Source: Chondrus crispus (Eukaryota; Rhodophyta; Florideophyceae; Gigartinales; Gigartinaceae). From it: a stretch of DNA of 64,000 nucleotides. Position 1 is the stretch's first letter. Each line of letters opens with the position of its first letter. The notes beneath the pieces are model-generated. The model was not told the origin of the DNA, searched no databases, and was given only the letters and a program-made list of their open reading frames with translations. The translations under genes were made by a program, and so were the position numbers. Below are positions 10,961 to 23,608 of the stretch, in pieces. The stretch is from positions 165,402-229,401 of the forward strand of contig NW_005179010.1 in assembly GCF_000350225.1 (NCBI RefSeq), written 5' to 3'.

Positions 10961-11995
10961 CAGTGTTCCAGATAATCAAATTTTGCGAATTGATAAATAT
11001 GTATAAAACAGAAATGCAACCAGTCACGCAAGCCGAAAAAATAGTAAAACGTAGTAAATGTACAAACCAAAAGTAGTAGGGTCGATCATGTCTGTTAAAA
11101 GTCGTTACGTTGCTGTTATGGACATCACAATATTTTTTTAGTAATAAGCTGGACTACTGATGCGGGTCACGTATGGCTCGGCGCACATACCCTAAGCCAA
11201 CAAAATGTTACTGCGTGAATTGAAAGGTAGTACAGTATCACGCTCCCACAGTACACATCTGCTAAGATGTCCATTGAGGAAGGAGATTCCTGCGCGGGAG
11301 ACATCCAAACTTCGGTTCTCTGCCCTCTGTATGGCGTCGAGTTAAGCCGTGCCGAGATAGGGGGCATTTCTACATTTGTTGATGCCTGTTATGGGGCATG
11401 CATAGAGGCGACAACGCCTTGTATCTCCGGTGCAATGAACGGCTCATGATTTAGGATGGAGTTCAGACTGCCGCGCTTAGACGTATTTGGAGGTGTTTCT
11501 TCGTTGCGTGCGCGTTTTGGGGAGCCGTTCGGACAAAATGGTGCTATGGTATCCTAGATTACGGCAAAGCACATCCGGAGAGCCGTAGTCCAGCCAAGAG
11601 ACAGCGACAGGAGCTGCAGTTCATTTCAGGATCACGCACTGATTGTCTGTCGTGCAATGAGTGGTTGGTTCATTCGGGTATCTTATTCCCTCGGACTGGT
11701 ACCCGTGTACCGGAAAACTTGCAGGGTAGACGGAACGCGTAGTTCTAATTTCTGGGGCGGAAGCTGATTCGCTGTTTATCGGAAACCGCTCAATAACCAT
11801 TCCATGTTGCTAATGAAGGAAATTGCGCTGCTCTTCCCACATTGTCCGGAGGGTTCCAGCTCGATGCTGTCCGAAGAATTACGAGCTGGAGTGCGGGAAG
11901 GACACGCTCGAGGTTGCGTCGGACTCGTTTGACACAGCGCGAGGCCGTCGTGTCCTGCCTGACAATGTTACAATTTTTGGAAACAGCGTCACAAC
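10961..11995. other. No gene recognised
   Basis: Mixed-composition DNA. Open frames are under 80 codons and show no motif or homology that I can point to. Confidence 0.4.
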
Positions 11996-11999
11996 ATGC

Positions 12000-12630
12000 T
12001 CACCAGTGCACTGTTTGGCTTCCCTAAAAAATTGACATTCACAATGGTTTGGAAACAGCGGCAAAAAATCCTCGTTTCATTCAGAATCAAAGGGTGTGCG
12101 CAATCGTCTTCCCCGTGCGCCAATCCATCTGCTCGCGTTGAGCACCCGTCCCCGAATCCCGACTCCCCCAGAAGCTGCCTTTCCACCGGCTGGATCTCCC
12201 ACTCCACCACATCTCGCCCTCCACAAACCGATCACTTACTCCCCCCACTAACGCAACCTGTCCCGCACGACCCACCCAACCTCGCGTACCACCGACGCCG
12301 TCGTTATCCTCCATCCTAATCTCAATTTGTCCAGCAGTGCACTGTATGGCTTACCTAAATATTGACATTCACAAACCCAGCACGTACTCCCGCCACTGAC
12401 GCAACCTCTCCCGCACGACCCACCCAACCTCGTGTACCACCGACGCCGTCGTTATCCTCCATCCTCATCTCAATTTGTCCAGCAGTGCAATGTATGGCTT
12501 ACCTAAAACATTGACATTCACAAACCCAGCACGTACTCCCGCCACTGACGCAACCTTTCCCGCACTACCCACCCAACCTCGTGTACCACCGACGCCGTCG
12601 TTATCCTCCATCCTCATCTTCCCATCGCCG
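12000..12630 (+). repeat. 148-bp tandem repeat
   Basis: The anchor CGACGCCGTCGTTATCCTCCA recurs at 12,293, 12,441 and 12,590 (spacing 148-149), flanked by CACCCAACCTCG.GTACCAC and by AGTGCA.TGTATGGCTTACC. A more diverged partial copy (CAGTGCACTGTTTGGCTTCCC) lies near 12,004. Pyrimidine-rich and apparently noncoding. Confidence 0.8.
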
Positions 12631-12836
12631 CTCCTCGCGGTCCCCTAGAAGATAAACGTCTTCGACGCTAGCTGGGGGACGATTTTATTTCAGTTTTCAT
12701 TCGCCTCTTCCTCCGCATGATGAAGGAGATGGTCAAAATCAAATCCATCATCAGAACGATCTTCTCAATCATCATCATTTTCAGCTATTGCATGAACTTC
12801 TGTCCGGTCACGACGATTAAGGGCGTTGACAGGACT

Positions 12837-14442
12837 TTACATCTTTTCAGTTCTCCTGGGCGAGTCCGTGCAGAGCTGATTAAATTGCGCTGGGGTCATT
12901 CTTAAGATGTAAGCATCCAATATATCTTTCTGCTTCGAATGCGCGGGGATGAAGTCCCTTATCTTTAAACGAATCATGGTGCTTCCGTGCTGCGACTCAT
13001 CGCTGTGTTCGCGGTCACTCAGATTTTCATCAACTATCTGACTCTTAGATAACCGCCTTTTGCCACCTTTTGGCACACCTCCACTTTCCTCCAGCTCACC
13101 AGAAAACTGTATGCTGTCATCCACTTCTTCAAAAAGTTTATCTTCATTGTTTCGATCGTTTCCATAGTAGCGGGAGCAACCTGTTTTCATTGCACTGAGA
13201 TCTGGTTGCTCCTGACCAACTCCTTCCCCTTTTTTTGTTTCAGGCATATCCGGGTCTCCCCTGTCAACGTGGATGGCATATCGTAATGACGACTGCCATT
13301 GAGAATGTCACGAACGAACCATCGAAAGAGCAAATCAGTCCTGTACACGGCTCGTAACGACCCAGAGTGGCTCCCAAGGAACTCAGTAATTCCTCTCCCT
13401 TGAGTTAGCGCAACGAAAAAGTTGACAGCAACACGTGCAAGATTGATTGTACGGTACATTTGCTTGCGTTCCGCAGGCTTAAACCCCCTCTTTTGTATCC
13501 CGTTCTTCAGCAAACCATCTCCGACGATCACGGAGTAATCGACCAGAACGTCAAGTTCCAGCCAAGAAGAAATCATTTCTTTCAGAGCTTGCAAGTTCAA
13601 AACACTTGCGTTAGGGGCATATGATGTCACGGCAGATGACACATGGTCACGGAAATTGAACGGGTGCTCCTGATACTTGAAGGCAATATTGGGCTGGCAG
13701 AACTCCTTCGGTGTTTCTCTACTTGCCTCCCAAGGTCTAAGCGCAAACCCCAGATACTGGAAGAAGCGTTTCCTGCCGCGACACGTGATTCTCTCAAAAA
13801 TATGTAGACATTGAGTATACGGTGTGGGCAATGTACAGGCTTTCACGTCCGTTCTTCGTGTCGACATTCTTCTTATCCGATTTTGCTTTGGTCTCCACCA
13901 ACTGTCGAGTTTTCTGTAATGCACGCCTTCCGACGTACTTAAAATTCAGCCAGTACGGGGTGTTTGCACAGGCACCATGAGATTGGATACGCCTGGCTCA
14001 TTTTCCACTCGTGCGAAGGATCTTCCATGGGCGTCTCTCTTCTCTGAATGAACGCTCGTTTTCAAAGATCTTCGAGTATCGTTTTCCTGCATGCAATCTC
14101 TCTCGATCTGCTTTCCACCCTCAACGAAGAATGTTCGCACGAATCGAGATTTGAAATCGCAATGAACGCGAGCGGAGCCTGACTTAAAGTCTTTTTTGTG
14201 GCGTTTTTTTGATGCCCGTAAAGAAAAGCAGCCATTGCGAGGTGGGTATGGGCGACGGTTGATCCCATAGACCAAGCGTACTCCATAAAATAGCAAGAAA
14301 ATTCTGCCATAACTTGCGACATGAGAGAAATGCGAAAAACGTTTTCCACTTGGGACTTCAAAGTTGGGTTTTCCATATCGACGATATCCTTGAACGTCCA
14401 TTTCGAAGACGTGCTTGCTGTTCGCTTTGAGTGGACTTTCAA
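12837..14442 (-). pseudogene. Broken unknown gene next to Tnp2-like transposase
   Basis: Successive minus-strand frames read like protein but shift phase: about 14,442-13,946, 13,924-13,187 and 13,247-12,837. The 13.2-13.9 kb part has an ordered composition (LNLQALKEMISSWLELDVLV and following). The 12.8-13.2 kb part is charged and linker-like. Another stretch, 15,227-14,817, may belong to the same gene. I recognise no domain. The gene is divergent from the transposase frame starting near 15.66 kb, an arrangement typical of two-gene DNA transposons, so it may be that element's second protein. Frameshifts rather than introns seem the simpler reading, but I cannot exclude introns. Confidence 0.35.
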
Positions 14443-15661
14443 TAAGCTGTTGCTTTTTGCTCCAATATCTGTGCTGAAGATTGTTAGGGCGTTTTTGACA
14501 GTCTCCAGGTCTCTCTGAACACCCTACATGCTACCTTCCACTGTATCAAGTGGAGCCAGTACAGATTTCTGCATGCTCTCCAAAAAGAGGCGAAACGAGC
14601 TCAATGCTCCCCCTATGTTAGGTCTTAACTGTTTGGTTGAATTTGGTCTGGCAGATACTGCTCGAATGTCACTAAGGCCTGACCGTACTGTACTGGTAAT
14701 GTCCCTGCCCGAGAAGCCCTCTTCATTGCGCAACTCTTCTGTCGCTGCTCAGTTTCCTGAGCTACTACGAACAAGCACATCAGGCCCTTCGTCCTTCTCG
14801 TTTTCCTCTCAATTCCTTACGAGTTCCCTTCGTCGCAGATTGGCTGCTGCCGGGCCCCTCCGTCCCCCAGATCTGGCATTGTCGACATCAGAAGGCGAAT
14901 GAGATTGGGTTCCGGAACAGGGACGATCCTGAGCAAGGAAATTCCCCCTTTGTGCTTCGTCAGTTGGAGGCCGTTGCGTTTCCATGTCTCAAAGTCTCGT
15001 GACGGTGGAATGAGGGGCTCGTCATCCTCTTTATCAGGAGAATTACCGTCAAGGGGAAAAATAGTTTTGAGAACGTTCTTATTTCCCCTTCTCTTGATGT
15101 GTCGATTCTGCGCTCCGACGGCGGTAGATGAGCTCTTTCGCTTAAGGAGCCGCCTGTGAGATGGCTGGCCCGAATATGGAGGCTGCATGACGAAGAGCAC
15201 GTGCACTACGGGGACAATTAATGACAAGTGGAACAGATGAATTCAGTTGATGAAGTGATGGAAAAAGGATCCGTGGCATTCTGAACTGCGGGAGAAGGTA
15301 ACCAGCTAACTTTGTCAGGTTTCTCGCCGTCCGTGTCTCAAAAATGCGGTCCAGCGTTCGGCCATACAGTATAAGTTTCCCGCGAGTACACGTGTTTTCG
15401 ATATCGTACATTGCTTAAGTTTCAGATTCAGCTCCTTCGATCCAGTACTTTTCATATATCGGCGGCTTCGCTCATGTCCTAATGGATAGTTGTGATGCAC
15501 CAAATCACAGCTCGCCGTCTTCTGGTAGGAAACGATCTCTCCCAAGAAGAGATAGGCGGCGACGAAATAACAGGTTCGACTGGGAAGAGGAGAATGTGGG
15601 TAGGTCTGCAACTGCCGCTTACAAAGCGGAAGGCAAGTAGCACTCTCCTTCCCCAAATCCT

Positions 15662-18471
15662 GTGAAGAGGAGGCTGTTTTATAATAGTGATCCGGAACCG
15701 TCTCATCAGGGTTCATTTGATGAGCTCCCAACACAGCATCCGCATAGCAGATGTAAGTTAAAATTATCGGACGACCAAATGACAAAACCTATACATATAT
15801 CTGATGTGGATCTGGGAGTGGTTCTTCGAGGGAAAGATGGAAACCGTGCACAAATGCGTAGTGAGACTGAAGAATCTGATGTATCTTTGGCCAGTTCGGA
15901 AGAAGAACTAGGAGCATCTGGTTATGCACAGGAGTACAGCCGGCGCCCGAGGCCGAACTCCATCAATACTTGGCAGAAGTTGATCGCCATACTGGCGACG
16001 TCAGGCACTAACCAGTTGACAATTGGGCAGTATTCCTTCTTTCGGAACACTGTTAACTGAGTTATTGAGCAATATGCTCCACACGAGAGCTTGTTGCCGT
16101 CATACTCTACAGTACAGAGAATTCTGCTTCCTAACCTTCGTGCAAACAATTTCCCACGGTCGGAGAAGCACTTCCTGCCAGTGGATTGGCAGAAGGCTGG
16201 TGCGAAGCACAGTACCCTCGACACTAAAATTGTTGACCACAATTTAAGTCAAACAACTGAAACCTCACCACGTGAGGGCAGTATATCAAAAAGCTGAAGT
16301 AGAAGTAATACTTCCAAGCACTTGGGCCGTGCAGGACGTTTCGTTTAAGCCTACATGGGACATCATGCGATCTGGGAGCCTGAGCAACACCAGTAGTGGT
16401 TTGAGTAGTCCCGTTTTTTTCCAGCGCCACGAGCGCTTCCATAGTTTCCGATAGAAAGACATTTCTCGACGAGCCCCATCATGCCGTTTTCTCCCAATCT
16501 ACTGACGCAGGTCCTGCAGCTTGTTTTCTTTCTCAAGGAGAAACGGTCATCATTGTTCTTGAAACTGAACCGATACCTAAGGAGTGGGCTGGAATTGGCT
16601 CAAAAAAGCCCCAGGAGTACGTGCGAAGTACATCGACCACGCGATGCAGCAATTCCGAGTTTCATTTGGCGGCTGTTCTAGGTGAAACGAAACTTTCCAC
16701 AACAGACATGATTCCTTCACTGCACTCAAAAAATTGCATTGGTCGAGCAGGAGACATACTGACCACTGTATCCGTCAGCGAAATTACACTTTATGAATGT
16801 TTGCTCATTCATAGGGTTGGCGGTTTCTGCGGATCGGGCAATATGATTGAGCTTGCAAGGGTCCCTAATTTCGCATTCTCGCAACGCAACCGAAAACTCC
16901 CTCACGCTGAAGTATTCGTACAACCAGTGACAGAAATATTTGAGCGTCAACCATGCCAGCGAGTCAAAGGTGAGAAACTCGGTCAATCTACCGACTACAA
17001 TCTCGACCCAGGTTGTCCTTGCAAGAAGTCTGAGGGGTTATTACCTAAAAACGGTATGCGTTACTTTGTGTACAGAGTACTTCTTTATTCCGACGGGTTT
17101 TCGCAATGCACGAATGCTCAAGGGTCTGCAGGTGGTGTTGACATGCTACCTCTTAACCTTCTTCCGCAAAACCGGACATCACGCAAAGCCGTTCGGCTGT
17201 TGAGTCTCACTCCGCCAGGCGTTAGTACTAGTCAGGTGCTTCAGATCGTATCTGATGACATCGCCGGGTCGGGAACGATCGGAATAGACACGTGTGACGG
17301 AGACGGAATGCCAATTAAGGTTTTTGTTCAAGCTGTGGCGTACATTGGAGACTTTCTCGAGATCGCGCACATATCCGATTTATTGGGTCACAACGCAGAC
17401 TCTGCATGTCATTTATGATTTTTTCGCAAGAAAAAACTGGATTCATATCGCTCTTGTCATGAATATAGGACAGAACTCAATTATGCGGATACATCCAGCT
17501 TTAGGTCTGAGCGGCGTATGAAAGCTATACGTGAATCAAAAGGCATTAAGAAAGAAAGGAACCGTCTTCTTAACTATCTAGGCATGGAATCAACGTCTTG
17601 TCCGATGAGAATAACTAGTCCCCTTCGTACACTTAACGAAAGGCTTAATGATGCTAGATCAAGTCAGCAAGTGCCGTTGACGACATGTAGGCACCCTGTT
17701 TTCGAGGCGTCCTTCGGCCCATATCGCTCAGTGCTAGTAGCACCGGACCACCTGCTCTCTGGGAACGTCATCAACATCTTAAACGCATGCGTTCTGATGC
17801 TTTCCTCAAGGGAATAAAGAGATAAAATGGATGCCAGATTATGTGACGGGCTTCGTACGAATTCCTTGATCACGCAGAGAAAAATTTTCGACGTCAAAAA
17901 TAATAAGCTGTATTCTACCACAATCAGTGGTACGTTCTGTACACTACTTGTTGCTCTATTTGTGTTCGAGGACGAGTGCGCTGCGCTTCCGGCGAACGAC
18001 GAAAGACAGAATCACACATTGTTGAAAACGGTGCGGGCTTTGGGACTGTTCTCAGACCTAGTCGCGTCGACTTATTGGTATCTTAAACTGCATGTAGATG
18101 GATACAAATCTGTGCAGCATTTTAACAGTGCCGCAGGCATGGCATTCATATCAGAACAGCAGGCTTCTGCAGGCCTGTACGTCCAAAGTTGCGATTCACT
18201 TTGTGGCATTTCTGAAATTGCGAGGGGTAAGCTGGATAAATCGAACCTTCACAGAATCATCGAACTCTACAAACATTCAGTTCCAGCAATGGGGCACGCG
18301 CATCACTTTTCTGAGCTGGATTTTGAGTTTGCCCATCAGCCTTTGAAGAGAGGCGTGGCGATGTCTTACCATCGGAAACCGCACATTCAAGCCGTGAAAC
18401 ATACATTGATTGACGAATGGGAAGAAAGGCTAGAACAGCATTCGGTTCTAAAAAAGACTTTTCCAGAGTAA
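15662..18471 (+). pseudogene. Tnp2-like (CACTA/Plavaka-like) transposase, decayed
   Basis: A long plus-strand coding track with few breaks: in-frame TGA at 16,058 and 17,416, TAA at 17,815, and frameshifts near 16.3-16.5 kb. The block LPSYSTVQR...NFPRSEK...KAGAK also occurs in the fragment at 5.99-7.23 kb. Downstream motifs are typical of Tnp2-type transposases: DLLGHNADSACHL followed by TGA at the expected Cys, PYRSVLVAPDHLL, NLHRIIELYKHSVPAMGHA and FEFAHQPLKRGV. These should include the catalytic core and a Cys/His zinc site. The last 42 bases lie inside the left terminal repeat of the 9.5-kb unit, so the gene is interrupted there; its C-terminus may continue after 27,944. The N-terminal limit is uncertain because only a GTG is available at 15,662. 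Confidence 0.6.
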
Positions 18472-18687
18472 AAAGATTAACAATTTTCACAAAAATAGGC
18501 TAAATTCCTACTGTGGTCTTTCGCGCATACTGGCTTTTTACGGCGCGACGACCGGAACCGCAAGGCGCCTAGTGCTCCCCTTCCTATTAACGCACCACTC
18601 TCTCGCGAGCGCCGTCACCCATCACCCCCCGCATTGAACAAAAAGATCCCGCCGATCGCGATAATCGCGCGCGTGTGAGATATGCAC

Positions 18688-18748
18688 GGTGTCTTCTCGA
18701 TGAGCACACCACAGTATCATACTGTGTTGTGCTCATCGAGAAGGCACC
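18688..18748. repeat. 61-bp palindrome, left arm
   Basis: Arms of 30 bases around one central base, nearly perfect, with outer sequence GGTG.CTTCTCGATGAGCAC. The partner in the right arm is at 27,626-27,686. It would extrude as a strong cruciform or hairpin. Confidence 0.85.
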
Positions 18749-19278
18749 AAGGACGCGGGCAGGAGGTAACGGTAAAGCGCGACACGTGGATTGTGCGGCC
18801 TCCGTCAATAGCTCTGACGGCGGAGGGGAGACAGGTGTGAGTGGAGAGCGGGCTGGACACCATAGCACAACGGTGGATGGAAGTATGCAAAGGCGCGATG
18901 AGAGCAGCACGGCGGAGGCGGTGCCGACGAAGCGGTGTAGAGAGTCCGGAATGCTTTGGAAAGATCCGTATCAGACCGTGCATATCTCACACGCGCGCGA
19001 TACTGTGGTGTGCTCATCGAAAAGGCACCAAGGACGCGGGCAGGAGGTAACGGTAAAGCGCGACACATGGATTGTGCGGCCCCCGTCAATAGATCTGACG
19101 ACGGAGGGGAGACAGGTGTGAGTGGAGAGCGGGCTGGACACCATAGCACAGCGGTGGATGGAAGTATGCGAAGGCGCGATGAGAGCAGCACGGCGGAGGC
19201 GGTGCCGACGAAGCGGCGTAGAGAGTCCGGAATGCTTTTTAATGATCCGTATCAGACCGTGTATATCTCACACGCGCG
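18719..19278 (+). repeat. 280-bp tandem duplication in left arm only
   Basis: Two copies, 18,719-18,998 and 18,999-19,278. The anchor AAGGCACCAAGGACGCGGGC starts at 18,741 and 19,021. The right arm has one copy. Confidence 0.85.
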
Positions 19279-20274
19279 CGGTGCTCCAGCTCACGTTAGT
19301 CGACTGTAATTTGGTCATTTCTCATTCGAAACAACAAGTCCCCTCTACGTGTCATGATCGTGGGCGCAGATTGTGGAGTTCGCAACGCTTCTGTAACCTC
19401 TGGAGTGAATGAATCTCCACGCTGCAGAATCAGCACTGAATGCCGACATACCTAAACCGAAACGGAGTGAAAGCGCTTTTCGAACAATGCGCTGTAATCA
19501 TTCCGTTAATCGTGGTGGGCGCTATGTGCTCCCTAAGTTCTTCGGGATCGGCGACAAGAGTTAGTCTTTACCTTGAAATTCCAACTAAAGCCCTTCTCCA
19601 AGCGAAGCTCAAAAAAACCCCTGTCGCACCACCGCGATGGGAACGCTCGACCTCTCCGGCCTCTCTCGCGTAAAGAGCGTGCCGTGCTGTTCGAACAAGG
19701 TAGCGCGCAACCGGAGGCGAACGCGGTAGCGACTGTGTGTCGCTGCACTGGGTGACCAGCTGTTGCGCAAACGCATCACATGGCGACTGTGAGCTTGCAG
19801 CACATCAGGCATCTCGCCCAGCTCTTCAATTCGAAAGCAGGTTTCCTCGTGCAAAATGCGATGCCCCCCCGGTTTGGCCGTTTCCTTCGGACAAAACGTC
19901 CTCCAGCCCTCCCGCCGACTACGCTCAGCGCCGCGTATGCTCGAACTAGCGCCCGCGCAATGCGATGCACCGCTCTGGTTGGCCCTTCCCTTCGGGCAGA
20001 ACAACCTCCAGCCAATACATTACGACAATTGGAGCAACGAATCCCGTTTCACAAGCGTAACCTTGCCAGTGAGTTGTGCCCCGAAGACGCGCCTCCCCCT
20101 TTTCCCCTCGGTCGTCTCTTCCCCGCTGCCATAAACGCTCGCAATGGCCTTACGTCCTGTCCACGTCCGGACCGTGAGACCCCTTCTCCGCCGCGCCATC
20201 TGCCACACACGCACGCTCTCCCGCCGACTATGCTCGGCACCGCGCATGCTCGAGCTAGCGCCTGGATCTGACAT

Positions 20275-20523
20275 CTACGTCATCACTGGCAGCATCGCTT
20301 TGTGCATTCCGTTCATCGTGGCCGCAGCGACCTGGGCAATGAAAACATACTTCTCGGTATCTTGGACCTCATCAGGCCAGGGGTTACCGACGACACTGTA
20401 GACAAGGGTAGTGTTTTCGGACGGATCAGGGAAAGCCTCGGACTTGGGGGCAGAGACAATCTTGCCGGCGATCATGTCGTCAACCCACGCCTCGAAGTAC
20501 TTTTCAGTGAACTCTATGCCTTC
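20275..20523 (-). pseudogene. Captured coding segment, left-arm copy
   Basis: Minus-strand copy of the open segment described at 26,132-26,380, present because the inverted repeat duplicates it. The readable frame is kept to the same stop, with one visible residue change (S for N in LVY.VVGNPW). Confidence 0.5.
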
Positions 20524-20524
20524 C

Positions 20525-20569
20525 GGGAGCAGATAGCGAGCATATTAAATATGCTCTCTATCTGCTCCC
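20525..20569. repeat. 45-bp palindrome, left inner end
   Basis: GGGAGCAGATAG...CTATCTGCTCCC arms of about 21 bases. The partner is at 26,086-26,130 in the right arm. Each lies beside the captured coding segment. Confidence 0.85.
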
Positions 20570-20686
20570 AGCAAGAAATTTTCTCGAAGGCGTGAGCGCA
20601 GACCGAGGTGTTACCCTTTTTTGAGAACATTGAATTACGCACACAGCACTACATGCATCAATATCTAGTAAATACCCGCAGGGTGT

Positions 20687-22913
20687 TCAACATTCTCCAA
20701 ATGGGTCTAGTGCTTCCCTAGTAAGGCGCTGGACAACATCCGGGATCTTACCGGTCGTGTTCAACTCCGGAAAGTAAACAAGAACTGCTGCGGACGGTAT
20801 ATCACTCTGTGATTGATCGTTTTGTTTCATGGGGGCGTAATTGCCAGTGTAGCACAAGCTCTCTCGTCTCTGTCCCTGCACAAGTTCGAACCACCGAACA
20901 GTCAAAATAAAGTTAACACTATTTGCATTCTCAACATTTTCAACTCTTCCCAACCAGAATGACGCCATTTCGGTCACGTTTGAACCGCAGTTTACAGTTA
21001 CCATGCTGCCTCTCTCATATGTGCACGTGTCCTCCAGAACCAATTCGCTTTCCGAATCATCATGCGAAACCTCAAGATCGCGGCAATCATCGCAAAAAGA
21101 AGCAAATTGCTGGAATTCCCACTCTGGCAGGGCAAACTCTTTGCTTTCCATTGCGGCTATTTCGGAAAGAAGTGATAACACATTTTCTCTACATCCAATT
21201 CTATTCTCTGTCACATTTACGCGCTTGCAGTACGCGCTGATATCCACTTGAGAGGGCTTGTTAGTTTTTATGGCCTCTGCTTTTGTCATATCTGGAACAA
21301 AACGGAGGAAAGAACCAATGAATCCTTCGGTTCTATCAAGTTTCTCAAGCGCTTCCCTCTTTTCCACCATTTCGTACCCGACCAGGCAGGTAACATGAGC
21401 ACCACCTCCTTCGAGCTCATGAGAATCTTCCCGCTCGAAGACAAACTTTCTGAACGCGAGCATGTTGTTGATTCTCGACGCAACTGTACTTTGTTTATCA
21501 CAGGCACCTGAAAAATTGTTCATCCCAGAGATGCGGCTAGCATGTATGTCGTTTTGTATTGACGCGGAGTTTCCCCTTTGACTTTCAACAATGTGCCTGT
21601 GAAGTTCCGAAACACAGGCTGTATTCTTATCTCGCATGAAGACAGAAATTCGGCTGAATCGGCGGTCAATGTCCTCATGTGTGTGCCCAACCGGTAAAAC
21701 GTTAACAACAATGCGGTTGAAGAGCCCTTTATGCACCATGTAATCACAAAATGCAAAAAAGAAGCGATTCTTGTTGTCTTTTGATGTATTATCCAGCTGA
21801 ACATTCAGCTCTTTCGGAAAACAACTCATACCTTGAGCTCTTTTTGCATCTCGCAACAGAAAAAGTGAGCGACATAACGCATAAATTGTCTGATTCGCAC
21901 CTGAGGGGATGTTGTCGGCTGACGTGAAAAAACAAACGAAATGCTGTCCAGAAAGTGCCCCGTGATAGCAAACACCAGTGACCTTCTGCTTGAGAGCCTT
22001 CCCCGTATCTCATTTGTCGTCGTGTAGAAGCGGTAGTCCAAACTTCGCCTGGTCGGCCCCGTCAATAATTACGGAAAGAATCTCTTGGGGCCTGTCAATT
22101 GCTTTTGACTGAATGAGTCGATATTCAGCTCGCTCAGAGTGGATTTGCTGCAGATGTGCGCGGAATCCTTTCTTAAGTTTTTCTCCAGATTTTCCGTATC
22201 CTGTTTTCCTAGCAATTGATAGCAGACCCTCCTTAAAGCTTGTGCACGTGTCACAAACGAAAAATCCGTGTCTTGGCTACACTTGATATGTGAGGCATAC
22301 CCCTTCCAAGTTTCGTAAAAGTGAGAAGAAGAGCACGCTCGACGGCCATACATCCCTTCATTTTCTCGAAACAGCATGTAAACGAGGTATTTGTTTCCAT
22401 GTGGGAGGTGCCGCTCGATGCTGTGCGGCATTTCATCTTCAAGATCGTCTGCCAAGGCTCGCAGGAATGAAATCACCGAGGATTTTTTAGTTGAGCTCCC
22501 ATCCGATCCCCCATTCTCCCGGGGAGGGGGGAAGCGTTCGCTGAAAGTAGTTCCATGACATTGGCAATCATGGTCCTTGACACTTCCAGAGTGTCAATCA
22601 CCATTCTCCAACAAACCTGCCCGCCGTCACAATAGAAGTATCGCTGTGAGCACTGTGGGTCCGGAACGATTAGATCGGCGAGGCGTGCCTTTCTTTCATC
22701 ACGAGAAATTGAGAGGAAATTCTCTCGCATTGCCCTACACTTCTCTGTACCGACTTCGAAGACGCAAAGACGCTTGCAACAGCGTTTTGGCATCCATTTG
22801 TTGATATTTTTGATGGATTGGTGTCGTCTCTTCTGTAATCGCGACTTCAATGTTTTGCGATCGAGCTCGATTGTGACTTTTGATAGGAGAGGAGTATCGT
22901 CTAACGTCGTCAT
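20687..22913 (-). pseudogene. DDE-type transposase (DUF7869-like), decayed
   Basis: The minus-strand coding track passes through three frames, 22,913-22,473, 22,476-22,069, then 22,065-20,687, with a TGA near 22,010. The N-terminal part has Cys-rich segments (KRCCKRLCVF, YFYCDGGQVCW). Next come FLRALADDLEDEMPHS and LP.GNKYLVY. The catalytic core shows IIDGADQAKFGLP (first Asp), NVQLDNTSKDNKNR (second Asp) and LPVGHTHEDIDRRFS (acidic third site). This motif set belongs to an RNase H-like transposase family that I associate with DUF7869 proteins; I recall it, I did not search it. Role: excision and integration of the 9.5-kb unit. The breaks could partly be introns, but the TGA between DDK and DTGK looks like a decayed Arg codon. 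Confidence 0.65.
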
Positions 22914-23608
22914 GATATCGCTCTATGTGCATGTCTCTCGGGTTCATCGCTTCAGGTAGTCATGACGGACCTGCAAGTATGGACTTTGGGCAAGCACGCA
23001 CTGCAGTGTGGGAGCAAGAAGGCGCAGCCGAATACCAGTACAGAATATTATCCTGTACTGGTATTCGGCTGGAAGCAAAAAGTCAGCAGCCCAGCTCACT
23101 GTGTTGTGTTTTCGAAAGAGTAGACGTAAGGGAACTATATCAAATTTCTCTGCTGTTGTGTTTCATTTTTTTTCTGAAGGTTACACTTCGAAGAATTTAT
23201 CAAAGTCCTTTTCTACGCCTGTCAAATGCCTTGAAAGTGACAAATGTTTTCCTTTACGAAGCAAACATTGCGATTCTTACGGAAAAGTTTCGTCAAAAGA
23301 CGGTAAATCATGGTAGAGCAGAAAGGAATTTGTTCAGGACGATAACTGATATCTATATCAACTGCCCCCCCAACCCTTTCCAAAACTCTCACATTCGATC
23401 CACTTGTTCAAATGTTTGAACTCAACTGTTCAAATCTTCGGAATGAGCCGTGTTTATTCTCTCATTCGCTTACGATGGTTTTTATGGCTACAAAAAACAA
23501 CAGTCGCAACAATTTCCAGAAGCCTTTGCTTAAGTCAGAAGACTCGCGGCATTGCCTTTTAGGATAATCAAATCCTGCAACTAAAGCGAGGCAGAACGTT
23601 CTGCAGTC
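22914..23608. promoter_or_regulatory. Divergent intergenic region with central palindrome
   Basis: The 695-bp gap lies between the starts of the two divergent genes and should hold both promoters. It contains a perfect palindrome at 23,026-23,070 (18-base arms, nine-base loop). I see no other defined signal. Confidence 0.5.
23026..23070. repeat. Central palindrome between divergent genes
   Basis: Perfect 18-base arms starting AGCCGAATACC, with loop AATATTATC. Third strong palindrome class in this element, placed near its midpoint. Confidence 0.85.

Larger units (their letters stand above)
18430..20616 (+). repeat. Left terminal inverted repeat
   Basis: Pairs with 26,040-27,944. It is longer than the right arm by about 280 bp, which is accounted for by a tandem duplication at 18,719-19,278. 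Identity is lower at the outer end and very high at the inner end, where a 97-codon shadow frame differs at one residue. It carries a 61-bp palindrome near the outside and a 45-bp palindrome near the inside. Confidence 0.9.

Noticed and set aside
18675..20400. Many 60-160-codon frames in the inverted-repeat arms as genes
   Set aside because: They overlap in all frames in GC-rich repeat DNA, differ between strands and lack motifs, apart from the captured segment.
23044..23052. Loop of the central palindrome as a CRESS-virus replication nonanucleotide
   Set aside because: The loop reads AATATTATC (reverse GATAATATT), not TAATATTAC, and no Rep gene is present.
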